A DNA stretch of 64,000 nt from an uncultured Oxalicibacterium sp. (GCF_913776015.1 NZ_CAJYMD010000076.1:1-64000), one strand, 5' to 3'. Shown: positions 27,928 to 37,619, counted from the stretch's first letter. The notes: generated by a model not told the origin, from the letters alone. A program made the numbers and translations.

Positions 27928-28935
27928 TCAGATCGACCAGTCGGTTGGTTCACGCCGTGGCACGTGATTGTATTCGTGACGGAAGGTCGAAATTGCGTCG
28001 TAGACGATCTTGCGTGCACGATTGATGCCGCCCAGCGGCCGATGCGCGGGCAGGCTGTGCCAGGGTGTGTAGGAAAGATTTTCGCCAAAAGTGCGTTGTA
28101 CTTCGCTATCGAAGCTTTGTTGCAGGATACGAATGGTGGCGACCTTGCGGAACGGCGATTCTGACTCCTGCCATTCCTTGCCCGGATCCTCGATTGGCAT
28201 GCGTTCTGCGTTGGTTTGTAACTGGACGCAGAAATCGAACAGCGCTTCGCCTTTCGCAAGCTGGGCGATCATGGCATCGCGCAGATAGTCGGGGCCAGGA
28301 TTGGTCGGGATGATGTCGTCGGTCTGGTGTGGAATGGCGGAGTATTTGACCGCTGTTGTGCCGAACAGATAGGGCGTGGTGCTCCAGTAGCGCATCTGCA
28401 GCGGATTGGCGAATTTCTTGAGCGATTTGATGAGGTTCCAGACGACGCGCCAGTGAGTACCGAAGAAGATCACCTTTGGCCAGAATCCCGAGGTCATCGC
28501 CTTGAGCATGGCGTCGAATTGCGCGACGTCACGCGTGACAAAGACATTCGTGCTGATCAGGATGAAGTCCTGGGTTTGTTCGTTGCGTTCCGCCGGCAAC
28601 AGTTTGTCTCCCGGAACGCCCATGAGCTTGATGGCCATGCCGCGAATATCGCGCGCCTTGTCTGCCTGGATGGTGCCATCCTGATTGGAAAAGCGTATCC
28701 AGGTCTGATAAGTCTTGGCTTCGCCAAATAGGCCGATGCGCAGGTCGTCCGGCAGATCGGGTTCGACGATGAATTCTGCCTTGACGACGCCATGCATCTT
28801 CGGGTGGGCATCGCGCCGCATGATGCCGGTTGGATTGTCGCGAATGATTTTGGCTTTGAGGCGAGCGGCAAGGTCTCGCGTATCGGCAGCTTCGTTGGGC
28901 GGGATGAATTCCTGGGCAAGCAACTTGTCGGACAT
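27928..28935 (-). CDS. Catalase-like heme protein
   Basis: The 335-residue protein is related to catalases but much shorter than a true monofunctional catalase (at least 480), in the size range of catalase-related peroxidases and allene-oxide-synthase-like domains. The distal histidine is likely H48 in MRRDAHPKMHG. The heme-proximal pattern RxxxY is likely R308-Y312 in RKIVY near the C-terminus. IRFSNQDG, DIRGMAIKLMGV and QDFILIST match the catalase core. The activity (catalase, peroxidase or hydroperoxide rearrangement) cannot be told from sequence. The start is the ATG at 28935; a TTG two codons upstream is an alternative. It converges on the DyP gene with 18 nt between stop codons. Confidence 0.88.
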   Translation of the reverse strand: MSDKLLAQEFIPPNEAADTRDLAARLKAKIIRDNPTGIMRRDAHPKMHGVVKAEFIVEPDLPDDLRIGLFGEAKTYQTWIRFSNQDGTIQADKARDIRGMAIKLMGVPGDKLLPAERNEQTQDFILISTNVFVTRDVAQFDAMLKAMTSGFWPKVIFFGTHWRVVWNLIKSLKKFANPLQMRYWSTTPYLFGTTAVKYSAIPHQTDDIIPTNPGPDYLRDAMIAQLAKGEALFDFCVQLQTNAERMPIEDPGKEWQESESPFRKVATIRILQQSFDSEVQRTFGENLSYTPWHSLPAHRPLGGINRARKIVYDAISTFRHEYNHVPRREPTDWSI

Positions 28936-29116
28936 GGGCAAAGGCGTGTCTGAAGTGTTCGATTGAAGGGCGGATATCTCGTGGAGACGCAGGTTTCACG
29001 CTATATTACGGAACTAACAACGGGTGGCTGCATGCAAGCGCATCCGATACAGATTGTTGCTAATGATCAACTGCAACGATTGATTTTGCAAGACCATCTC
29101 CCCGGCGCGGATCAAA

Positions 29117-32100
29117 TTGAAACCGGAGCACCAAATCACGTTCCCTGAGCATACGGACTGGGCCACAGTTAGACACGTCGTGCAACCGAAAACCGGCTTG
29201 CATCGCATGATGTTTTTCCGGCTTGCCGTCGAGCCAAATGCACCTGCAACCGGCGATGCCGCCTTGCCGTCCTACGATCTGCCGGGCGCGCTGGATCTGT
29301 TCATTGCCCTGATTCGCGGCTTGCGTGAAGTGCATCGACATACCGAATTGCATCGCGCATTGTGTCTGGCCAATCTGCGTATCGAGCATGATGGCAAGAT
29401 CGAATTTCGCAACGACGCGATGGTGCCACTGGCTTACAGTTCGCCGGAGCAGACCGGCCGCATGAACCGGCACGTCGATTATCGTAGCGACTACTACTCG
29501 CTTGGCATCGTGCTGTACGAGTTGTGTACCGGTCATCTGCCGTTCGAGTCGGATAGCGTGATGGAGCTTGTTCATGCGCACATCGCCAAGAAGCCGCAAC
29601 CGCCGACCTTGCTCAATCCGGTGATTCCCGAAGTCTTGTCGAACATCATTCTCAAGCTGCTGGCCAAGAATGCGGAAGACCGCTACCAGAGCCTGGAAGG
29701 TTTGCTGTTTGATGTTGAAAGCTGTCGCAAGGCGATCGATGAAACAGGTATCGTCGAAACCTTTCCGCTGGCACGGCACGACAGTTGTGACCGCCTGCAG
29801 ATTTCGCAAAAGCTGTATGGCCGCGAGAGGGAATACAGCCGTCTGATGAATGCGTTCCGCAACGTGACCAGAGGACAGGCCGAGTTGTTGTTGATCACCG
29901 GTTACTCGGGTATCGGCAAGTCGTCGCTGGTCAATGAGATGCACAAACCGGTGGTGGCGCACGGCGGCTATTTCATCTCGGGCAAGTTCGATCAGTTCCG
30001 TCGTTCGATTCCCTATTCGGCTATCAATCAGGCGCTGCGTGAATTGATGCGGCAGATTCTTACCGAGAGCGAAACGCGGATTGCGCAATGGCGTACCAAG
30101 TTGCTCAAGGCGCTCGGGCCGAACGGACAATTGATCATCGATGCGATTCCCGAACTGGAATTCGTGATTGGCAAGCAGCCTGCTGCCCCGATGCTTGGCG
30201 CAACACGTAACAGCTTCCATTACACCATGCAGAATTTCGTCGGCGTGTTCACGCAATCGGATCATCCGATTGTGCTGTTCCTCGACGATTTGCAATGGGC
30301 CGATGCGGCTTCGCTCAAGCTCATCAGCTTGCTGATGAAGAATCTCGACAGTCCTTCGCTATTGCCGATTTGTGCCTATCGCAGCAATGAAGTCGATGTG
30401 TCGCATCCGCTGACGGTCATTTTTGATCAGATTCGCAAGGATGTTCCGGTCATTACGGTCGAACTGAACGCGCTCGAAGAAGAAAACATCGTCGAACTGT
30501 TGGCCGATACACTGCGTCGCGAAGTAATCGAGGTACGGCCACTGGCAAAACTGATTTATCGCAAGACCCTCGGCAATCCTTTCTTCATCAATCAATTCAT
30601 CAAGAATCTGCATGCCGAGCGCATGCTGACGTTCGATGATGGGCAGTGGCAATGGGATTTGCATCGTATTCGCACATCCGACATCACGGACAACGTGATC
30701 GATCTGCTGATGAAGGAGATGTCGAGACTGTCGCCGAGCACGCACCGCCTGCTCACGATTGCGGCGTGTATTGGCAGCCGTTTCGATTTGCAGACGCTGA
30801 GCATTGTCAGCGAGAAGAGTGAAGATGAAATACGCGAACTGTTGCAGGATGCGATCCAGGCTGGCTTGATTCAGCCGTCTGAAAACAAGGTGGCGGCATC
30901 GACGGTGGTGTCCTATTCGTACCAGTTCCTGCATGACCGTGTCCAGCAGGCCGCGTACGAGGGCATTGCGCGTGCCGAAACCAATGCAATTCATTTGCAG
31001 ATCGGTCGTTTGCTGATGAACAGCTTGACGCCGACAGAGCGTGAAGAAGCGATCTTCGATATCGTCGATCACCTCAATCAGGGGCGCACGCTGCTCGTTA
31101 CAGCAGAGGAAAAGAAGGAACTGGCCGATCTCAATTTGATGGCGGCCAAACGCGCAAGGCAATCGGCTGCAATAGATGTGCATCGAGATTGCGTCGAGAT
31201 CGCTCGTGATTTGGGCACGGTTGCCGATTGGCGCAGCAAGCAATGCTTCATGCATGAGCTGTACATGGAGCTGATCAATGCCGCGTTTGCACGCGCCGAT
31301 TATCGCGAGATGGAGCGCCTTTGCCAGGTCGTATGTCAGAACAGCACGACCCCGCTGGAAAGCGTGGCAGCGATGGATTATCTGATCCGTTGTTATGGCG
31401 CGGTTTACAAGCCGCAAGAGCTGATGCAGACCGGCATCGAAATGATGGAGATCGCCGGTATCAAGGTGCCCAAGAATCTGGATGAGCGACATATCCGGCT
31501 GGCACGTTGGCGTCTGGCCTTGGCAATGCGGGGGCGCGATCCGTTGTCACTAGCCAGTCTGCCGCCGGCGACAAACCAGCATTATCTGTTGCAGGTACAC
31601 GCGACCATGGCATTTCTCGGCTATGGATTCACGTATCTCGCAGGTTCCAAGGTGGTGCTGTGGGTTGCGCTCGATATTATCCGGCGCTCGATTCGCTATG
31701 GTTCTTCACCGTTGAGTGCCTATGCCTATGCCGTGTGGGGCCGTACCTTGGCCGGTCGGTACGGTCAGGTCGACGAAGGCTACAAGTTCGGCAAGGTGGC
31801 TTCCATGCTGGGGGGCGACAAGCCTTTGCTTGGCGCAGTCGGTATTTTCCACGGCATCATTCGCCATCGTCGTGAACATCTGCGTCTTTCACTTGAGCCC
31901 TTGATGGATACCTACGTCAAGGCGATGGAAACCGGCGATCGGCCAGGCGCCATGGTGGCATTGTCTTTCTCGGATGCGATTCGTTTCCAGTCGGGCGGCA
32001 ATGTGCATGAAGGATTGACGACGATTCGCAAGGATATCGATATCTATCGCAAGATGGATTATCCGGCGCTGCTGGGCGTCATGATTCCGTGGGGCTTGCT

Positions 32101-34246
32101 ATATGCACGCTTTGTCGGCGAATCCATCATCGACATCACGCAAGGTCGCACGCAGGAAGATTACGTGGCGGCACGTCGTGCTGCGGCAGATCCGTGGGGA
32201 ATATTCTACGTACGTACGATCCAGGCAATTGGCGAATACTATTTCGGCGAGTACCTTGAGGCGCGTGAACATTCAGGTGAGGCATTGAGTTTGCCCGGAT
32301 TCGATTTCGGTACGCCTTCTTCCGGTTTCCTCCTGTGGATACATTCATTGGCCCGCATTGCTGCTTGTACGGCAGATCGGAGCGAGATCAGCCCCACGCT
32401 GAAAATCGTCAAGGCGATGCAAAGGCGCTTCCGCGCCTGGGCCGACAATGCGCCGATGAACTATCTGCACAAATGGCAGCTTGTCGAAGCAGAGCGCTAT
32501 CGTCTGGCAGGCAAATATCGCCACGCAGAACGGTTTTATGAAGAAGCGATCAATGGTGCCCGCATTCACGGATTCTTGAGCGATGAGGCACTGTCGCACG
32601 AGTTGGCCGGCCGTTATTTTCTGACGCAAGGCAAGGAAATCAATGCGCGTATGCATCTGGAACAGGCGCATGCGCGTTATGACGAGTGGGGCGCAGATGC
32701 CAAGGCAGCGCAGCTTGAAGCCTTGTATCCCGATCTTTTAGTACGTGTTGGTCGCCGTCGTTCGGAACGTAGTGACACGACGGGCGGCAGAGAGCGGCAG
32801 GTCGATGTGCAGACCCTGGTACGCGCATCGCAGACACTATCGGAAGAAATCCAGCTCGACAAGTTGTTATCCAAGCTCATGTATCTGCTCATCGAGAATG
32901 CTGGTGCGCAGAAAGGTGCGTTGCTCATGATGGAGCATGGCCGACTCTTCATCTGCGCAGAGATACATGAGGATACGGTGGCCGTGCAGGACCGGGTGGC
33001 GTTGGAAAAGAGTCGCAGTGTCAGTCTTGCCATCGTCAATTTCGTCAAGCGTACCGGCGAAAAGGTCGTCATCGGTGATGCCGTCAACGACAGCCAGTTC
33101 AATGGTGATCCCTACATCGAGCGCGAGCAACCCAAATCCATTCTGTGCCTGCCTTTGCAGAAGCAAGGGCAACTGGTCGGTATTCTCTATTTGGAAAACA
33201 ATCTGGCGATCGATGCATTCAGCTCGCATCATGCCGAGCTCTTGCAAATGCTATCGACGCAGATCGCCATCTCCCTCGAAAATGCAGGGCTTTACAACGA
33301 CCTTGAACAGAAGATCGAAGCGCGCACACAGGCATTGAGCCAAAAGAACGCTGAGCTGCGCGAAACGCTTTCCTCTTTGCGCCATACGCAAAAGCAACTG
33401 GTCGAATCCGCCAAACTGGCTTCGCTCGGACAACTAGTGGCAGGAGTCGCGCATGAGATCAACACGCCGGTCGGTGTGGGTGTGACGGGTGCTTCGACAT
33501 TGGCAGAAGAAACAGCACGCCTGAAATCGCTGTTCCAGAGCGGCGCCATGAAGCGTTCCGATCTCGATGCCTACGTGGGTACGGCGGGTGCCATCAGCAA
33601 GTTGTTGCTGTCCAATATGGAGCGAGCAGCGACGCTGATACAAAGTTTCAAGGATGTGGCGGTCGATCAGACAAGTGAGGAAAGGCGCGTCTTCCGGCTC
33701 AAGGGCTATATCGATGAAGTGCTGTCGAATCTGCAGCCACTGCTACGCCGTTCCGATCACCATATCGCCGTCAATTGCGATGACGGTATCGAGGTGGATA
33801 CCTATCCCGGCGCGTTGTCGCAGATCATCACCAATTTGGTCATGAACGCATTGCAGCATGCCTTCCCAGAAGATGCACAAGGTGAAATGCTGATCGTCGT
33901 GCGCAACGTCTATGCAAAAGGGCAGAAAACCAATTTGATTGAATTGCGTTTTTCCGATAACGGCTGCGGTATTCCGCAAGAAAATCTCGGCAAGATTTTC
34001 GATCCCTTTTTCACCACCATGCGCGGACAGGGGGGAAGCGGCCTGGGCTTGAACATCGTTCACAATCTCGTCAGCGGCCCGCTGCAGGGACAAGTCAATG
34101 TAGAAAGCCAGCCCGGTGTCGGTACCACTTTCATTTTGCGTTTTCCCGATGGGGCGGAACAGGCGGATCTTACTGCTCATGCCGCGCCATCAGCCGACGA
34201 TGCGCATGCTGCTGTCAGCACTCCGCGTGAGGATCCTGATGTTTGA
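29117..34246 (+). CDS. Degenerate Ser/Thr kinase - AAA ATPase - GAF - histidine kinase protein
   Basis: A giant sensor of 1709 codons. Residues about 60-200 resemble a protein-kinase C-lobe (AYSSPEQTGRMNR, YSLGIVLYELCTGHLPF). The catalytic HRD is HRA here, no DFG follows, and the N-lobe with its lysine is missing. Next comes an AAA/STAND ATPase with Walker A GYSGIGKSS near residue 262 and Walker B VLFLDDLQWAD near 385. A long helical TPR-like region, a GAF domain (about 1233-1400) and a histidine kinase with H1446 in AGVAHEINTP and a GGSGLGLNIVHN ATP lid follow. The frame opens at 29084 and the first plausible start is TTG at 29117. A different frame starting at ATG 29032 overlaps it, so the true 5' end may be frameshifted. 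The 3' end overlaps the next gene by 8 nt. Confidence 0.88.
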   Translation: MKPEHQITFPEHTDWATVRHVVQPKTGLHRMMFFRLAVEPNAPATGDAALPSYDLPGALDLFIALIRGLREVHRHTELHRALCLANLRIEHDGKIEFRNDAMVPLAYSSPEQTGRMNRHVDYRSDYYSLGIVLYELCTGHLPFESDSVMELVHAHIAKKPQPPTLLNPVIPEVLSNIILKLLAKNAEDRYQSLEGLLFDVESCRKAIDETGIVETFPLARHDSCDRLQISQKLYGREREYSRLMNAFRNVTRGQAELLLITGYSGIGKSSLVNEMHKPVVAHGGYFISGKFDQFRRSIPYSAINQALRELMRQILTESETRIAQWRTKLLKALGPNGQLIIDAIPELEFVIGKQPAAPMLGATRNSFHYTMQNFVGVFTQSDHPIVLFLDDLQWADAASLKLISLLMKNLDSPSLLPICAYRSNEVDVSHPLTVIFDQIRKDVPVITVELNALEEENIVELLADTLRREVIEVRPLAKLIYRKTLGNPFFINQFIKNLHAERMLTFDDGQWQWDLHRIRTSDITDNVIDLLMKEMSRLSPSTHRLLTIAACIGSRFDLQTLSIVSEKSEDEIRELLQDAIQAGLIQPSENKVAASTVVSYSYQFLHDRVQQAAYEGIARAETNAIHLQIGRLLMNSLTPTEREEAIFDIVDHLNQGRTLLVTAEEKKELADLNLMAAKRARQSAAIDVHRDCVEIARDLGTVADWRSKQCFMHELYMELINAAFARADYREMERLCQVVCQNSTTPLESVAAMDYLIRCYGAVYKPQELMQTGIEMMEIAGIKVPKNLDERHIRLARWRLALAMRGRDPLSLASLPPATNQHYLLQVHATMAFLGYGFTYLAGSKVVLWVALDIIRRSIRYGSSPLSAYAYAVWGRTLAGRYGQVDEGYKFGKVASMLGGDKPLLGAVGIFHGIIRHRREHLRLSLEPLMDTYVKAMETGDRPGAMVALSFSDAIRFQSGGNVHEGLTTIRKDIDIYRKMDYPALLGVMIPWGLLYARFVGESIIDITQGRTQEDYVAARRAAADPWGIFYVRTIQAIGEYYFGEYLEAREHSGEALSLPGFDFGTPSSGFLLWIHSLARIAACTADRSEISPTLKIVKAMQRRFRAWADNAPMNYLHKWQLVEAERYRLAGKYRHAERFYEEAINGARIHGFLSDEALSHELAGRYFLTQGKEINARMHLEQAHARYDEWGADAKAAQLEALYPDLLVRVGRRRSERSDTTGGRERQVDVQTLVRASQTLSEEIQLDKLLSKLMYLLIENAGAQKGALLMMEHGRLFICAEIHEDTVAVQDRVALEKSRSVSLAIVNFVKRTGEKVVIGDAVNDSQFNGDPYIEREQPKSILCLPLQKQGQLVGILYLENNLAIDAFSSHHAELLQMLSTQIAISLENAGLYNDLEQKIEARTQALSQKNAELRETLSSLRHTQKQLVESAKLASLGQLVAGVAHEINTPVGVGVTGASTLAEETARLKSLFQSGAMKRSDLDAYVGTAGAISKLLLSNMERAATLIQSFKDVAVDQTSEERRVFRLKGYIDEVLSNLQPLLRRSDHHIAVNCDDGIEVDTYPGALSQIITNLVMNALQHAFPEDAQGEMLIVVRNVYAKGQKTNLIELRFSDNGCGIPQENLGKIFDPFFTTMRGQGGSGLGLNIVHNLVSGPLQGQVNVESQPGVGTTFILRFPDGAEQADLTAHAAPSADDAHAAVSTPREDPDV

Positions 34247-36347
34247 TGATTTTGCCTTTGCACCCGAACCTGATGCGCAGCGATCGCTTGCCGCGCCGTG
34301 GAAGATCCTGATCGCCGATGATGAAGAAGAGGTGCACGAAATCACGCGTATTGCATTGTCGGACTTGATATTCAAGGAACGGCCGCTGGTTTTTCTGCAT
34401 GCCTATTCTGCCCAGCAAGCGCGCGAGATGCTCATGGCTGAAGATGATATTGCCATCATCTTGCTCGACGTTGTGATGGAGACTGAGGATGCTGGCTTGC
34501 AACTGGTGCGGCATATTCGACAGGTGCAGCAGAATCGTCGTGTGCGTATTGTTCTGCGTACAGGGCAGCCGGGCCAGGCGCCGGAACGGGATGTCGTGAT
34601 TGATTATGACATCAACGATTACAAGTCGAAAACCGAGCTGACGCGACAAAAGCTTCTAACTTGCGTGATTTCCACCTTGCGCTCCTTTGATGACATTGTG
34701 TCGCTGGAGCGTGCGCGTAATGGGATGGAAAGCGTTATCGAGGCGGCCGGCGTGCTGCTGCAAGCGGTGTCGGAGCGCACCTTTGCTGTGGAAGTCTTGC
34801 GGCAGTTGCGGCTGTTGTTGCGGCAGCCGATCGAGGGCCGTGTCATTCGTCGTCTGCTCCATGCCGATGAGCTCGTCATTGTCGCCGCGTTCGATGAGAG
34901 TACGCCCTTGCAGCAATCGTGCATGAGCAAACTCAGGAGCGTCCTGGATGGCGGGCGACATGTGGTTGAGGATGATCACCTGAGTCTTTATATTCGGCCC
35001 GCCCGCGGAGACAGTGAATACGCGATCTGTTTTTCGCTGTTTCGCCCGCTTTCGGAATTGGAGCGGCAACTTGTCGATGTTTTTTGTGCCAATGTTGGTG
35101 CTGGCCTGGCTAAAGTGCAGTTGTACGATTCGCTCAAGGCCTTGAGTAGTGATCTGGAAAACCAGGTCGTAGCACGCACGCGCGAACTGCAATTGGCGAA
35201 GGAAGAGGCAGAGCGTGCCAATCGTGCAAAATCCGAATTCCTGGCCGTGATGAGTCACGAAATTCGTACGCCAATGAATGGCATGCTGGGCATGATGCAA
35301 TTGGCACTCGGCGAGGCGACGCATCCGCTACAGCGCGAGCATCTGGAAACGGCTCAGTATTCGGCTGAAGCCTTGCTGACGATTCTCAACGACATCCTCG
35401 ATTTTTCCCGGCTGGAATCAGGCAACATCCAGTTCGAGGCTGCGAGTTTCGATCCAGTCAAGACCGTGGACAGTGTTGTCAATCTCTTGCATTCGCGTAC
35501 GCACGCCAATGCCATCGTGGTGGATACCGACTACGACGTGGGTATCCCGCGTCAGCTTCTCGGTGACGTCGGTCGATTGAGGCAAATTTTGCTCAATCTG
35601 GTCAGCAACGCACTTAAGTTCACGCAAAAGGGGCGTGTCCTGATTCAGATGCAGCAACTGCAAAGTACGCACGACAACGTCCGGCTGCGTTTCTCCGTGA
35701 TCGATAGCGGTATTGGCATGAGTCAGGAAGCGCAATCGCGCCTGTTCCACGCATTTTCTCAGGCGGATAGCTCGATTTCCAGGCGTTTCGGTGGCTCTGG
35801 TTTGGGCCTGTCGATTTGCAAGAAGCTGGTGGATATGCAGGGCGGCCGTATCGGCGCGGAAAGCCGGCTTGGTGAAGGCAGCTGTTTCTGGTTCGAACTG
35901 GATTTTGCCCTTGCCGATATGCTTGCTTCCACTGAGGGCAAGCCGATTGAGGGAGATTTTTCTGCAACGGATAGCTTGCAAATCCTGCTGGCCGAAGATA
36001 ACGAAATCAATCAGAAAGTGGCTTCTACGTTATTGCGCAAGGCCGGCCACCAAGTCGAAGTTGTGCAAAATGGTGCGGAAGCGGTATTGGCCGTGCAGCG
36101 GCGCCATTTCGATGTGGTGTTGATGGATATGCACATGCCGGAGATGGATGGCATCTGCGCGACGCGGGCGATCCGTGCCTTGCCGTTGCCAGCTTCTACC
36201 GTGCCGATTGTTGCCTTGACTGCAGCAGGTGCGCTGTCCGATATTCAGACATGCATGGATGCCGGTATGGATTATTTCCTCATCAAGCCTTTTCGTATCG
36301 AGCGTCTTGGCGGCATCTTGCAGGAGTTGACCGCACGACATGGCTGA
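34239..36347 (+). CDS. Hybrid sensor: receiver - DUF3369-like - histidine kinase - receiver
   Basis: A 702-residue signalling protein. REC1 carries WKILIADDEEEV and its phospho-acceptor D77 in IILLDVVME. A DUF3369-like middle (FRPLSELERQLVDVFCANVGAGLAKVQLYD) is followed by a coiled coil (LENQVVARTRELQLAKEEAERAN). The kinase has H340 in AVMSHEIRTPMNG, NLVSNALKFT and GGSGLGLSICKKL. REC2 carries ILLAEDNEINQKV and D630 in VVLMDMHMPEMDG. The ATG at 34239 has a GAGG ribosome-binding site and overlaps the end of the giant kinase gene by 8 nt, so the two are translationally coupled and probably form one phosphorelay. There is no output DNA-binding domain. Confidence 0.92.
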   Translation: MFDDFAFAPEPDAQRSLAAPWKILIADDEEEVHEITRIALSDLIFKERPLVFLHAYSAQQAREMLMAEDDIAIILLDVVMETEDAGLQLVRHIRQVQQNRRVRIVLRTGQPGQAPERDVVIDYDINDYKSKTELTRQKLLTCVISTLRSFDDIVSLERARNGMESVIEAAGVLLQAVSERTFAVEVLRQLRLLLRQPIEGRVIRRLLHADELVIVAAFDESTPLQQSCMSKLRSVLDGGRHVVEDDHLSLYIRPARGDSEYAICFSLFRPLSELERQLVDVFCANVGAGLAKVQLYDSLKALSSDLENQVVARTRELQLAKEEAERANRAKSEFLAVMSHEIRTPMNGMLGMMQLALGEATHPLQREHLETAQYSAEALLTILNDILDFSRLESGNIQFEAASFDPVKTVDSVVNLLHSRTHANAIVVDTDYDVGIPRQLLGDVGRLRQILLNLVSNALKFTQKGRVLIQMQQLQSTHDNVRLRFSVIDSGIGMSQEAQSRLFHAFSQADSSISRRFGGSGLGLSICKKLVDMQGGRIGAESRLGEGSCFWFELDFALADMLASTEGKPIEGDFSATDSLQILLAEDNEINQKVASTLLRKAGHQVEVVQNGAEAVLAVQRRHFDVVLMDMHMPEMDGICATRAIRALPLPASTVPIVALTAAGALSDIQTCMDAGMDYFLIKPFRIERLGGILQELTARHG

Positions 36348-36458
36348 AACAGCGTTGCAGGCGTCAATCTGCCGGGTTTTGAATGGGCAGCGGCGAGGGT
36401 TTGTCGTACTATAGCGCCTGTAATTTTTTAACCATTTTTCCCACCATCAGGAAACAAT

Positions 36459-37619
36459 ATGTTTTCAATGTCGCGTCTTCCGTCGCGTCCGGCTTTGCGC
36501 CAGCGTATGCAGCGCTCCTTGTTGATCGCCGGTTTGCTGGCTGCCATGAAGTTTACGCCTGCCATGGCAGATGAGGCAGCCGATGTGCAGCAGTTGCTGC
36601 GATCCGGCCAATACACGAATGCGCTGGAAAAGGCAGATGCATTTTTGAAGCAGAAGCCGCGTGACCCGCAAATGCGCTTTCTGAAGGGCGTGATTCTGAC
36701 CGAGCAGAACAAGTCGGCAGAAGCAATCGATGTGTTTACCAAGCTAAGCAAGGATTACCCGACGCTGCCAGAGCCATACAACAATCTGGCGGTTTTGTAT
36801 GCCTCGGCTGGCGAGTACGAGAAGGCACGCACAGCACTCGATCAGGCGATTCGGACTAATCCGACTTATGCCACTGCATACGAGAATCTGGGCGACGTGC
36901 ATGCCAAGCTAGCGAGTCAGGCTTATGACAAGGCTTTGCAGCTTGATCAGAGCAACAGCGCGGCCAAATCCAAATTGACCTTGGTACGCAATCTGGTGGG
37001 CAACACAACAGGCGGCAGCAGTCCGCAGGTTGCTGCCGTAACGCCACCTGCACCTGCACCAGCACGCGCGCAGACGCCGGCACCGACGCAAGTAGCGCCA
37101 CAGCCAGCACCGGTGACGCCAGCACCACATTCGGCACCGCAACCCGCTGTTCAACCGACACCGAAGCCGGTAGAAGCGTCCAAGCCGGAACCCAAAGTCG
37201 ATGCAGCGGCTGAACAGAAGCGTCTGGAAGCCGAGCGTCGCCGTTCTGAACAGGCCAAGGCCAAAGAAGCTGCCGATGCAGCGCAGGCCAAGGTGCTGGC
37301 AGTCGTGGAAAATTGGGCCAAGGCATGGAGTGCACGGGATGTTGGCGCTTATCTGAATGCCTACAGCAAGGATTTCGCCTTGCCTGCCGGCCAGTCGCGC
37401 AAGGCATGGGAAACCGAGCGCCGTGCACGCATCGAAGACAAGACGCGCATCAATGTACGTATCCTCTCGCCCAAGGTCAGCATCAAGGGTGAGACGGCAA
37501 CCGTGCGTTTCCGTCAGGCTTACGATTCCAATACCTTCAAATCGGAAAGCAGCAAGACGCTGGTGCTTATTCAACAAGGTAATGCATGGCGTATTCAGCA
37601 GGAGCGCACAGGTAACTGA
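36459..37619 (+). CDS. Exported TPR protein with NTF2-like C-terminal domain
   Basis: A 386-residue protein with an N-terminal signal peptide (basic start, LLIAGLLAAMKFTPAMAD). Three to four TPR units follow (about residues 40-165, e.g. AIDVFTKLSKDYPTLPEPYNNLAVLYASAGEYEKARTAL type spacing). Then come a Pro/Ala-rich linker of about 65 residues, a charged coiled coil, and a C-terminal SnoaL/NTF2-like domain (VVENWAKAWSARDVGAYLNAYS to AWRIQQE). The next gene, an L,D-transpeptidase, ends in a similar domain. The ATG at 36459 has an AGGA ribosome-binding site. The stop overlaps the next start by one base (TGATG), so it is coupled to the transpeptidase and probably assists it in the periplasm. Confidence 0.88.
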   Translation: MFSMSRLPSRPALRQRMQRSLLIAGLLAAMKFTPAMADEAADVQQLLRSGQYTNALEKADAFLKQKPRDPQMRFLKGVILTEQNKSAEAIDVFTKLSKDYPTLPEPYNNLAVLYASAGEYEKARTALDQAIRTNPTYATAYENLGDVHAKLASQAYDKALQLDQSNSAAKSKLTLVRNLVGNTTGGSSPQVAAVTPPAPAPARAQTPAPTQVAPQPAPVTPAPHSAPQPAVQPTPKPVEASKPEPKVDAAAEQKRLEAERRRSEQAKAKEAADAAQAKVLAVVENWAKAWSARDVGAYLNAYSKDFALPAGQSRKAWETERRARIEDKTRINVRILSPKVSIKGETATVRFRQAYDSNTFKSESSKTLVLIQQGNAWRIQQERTGN

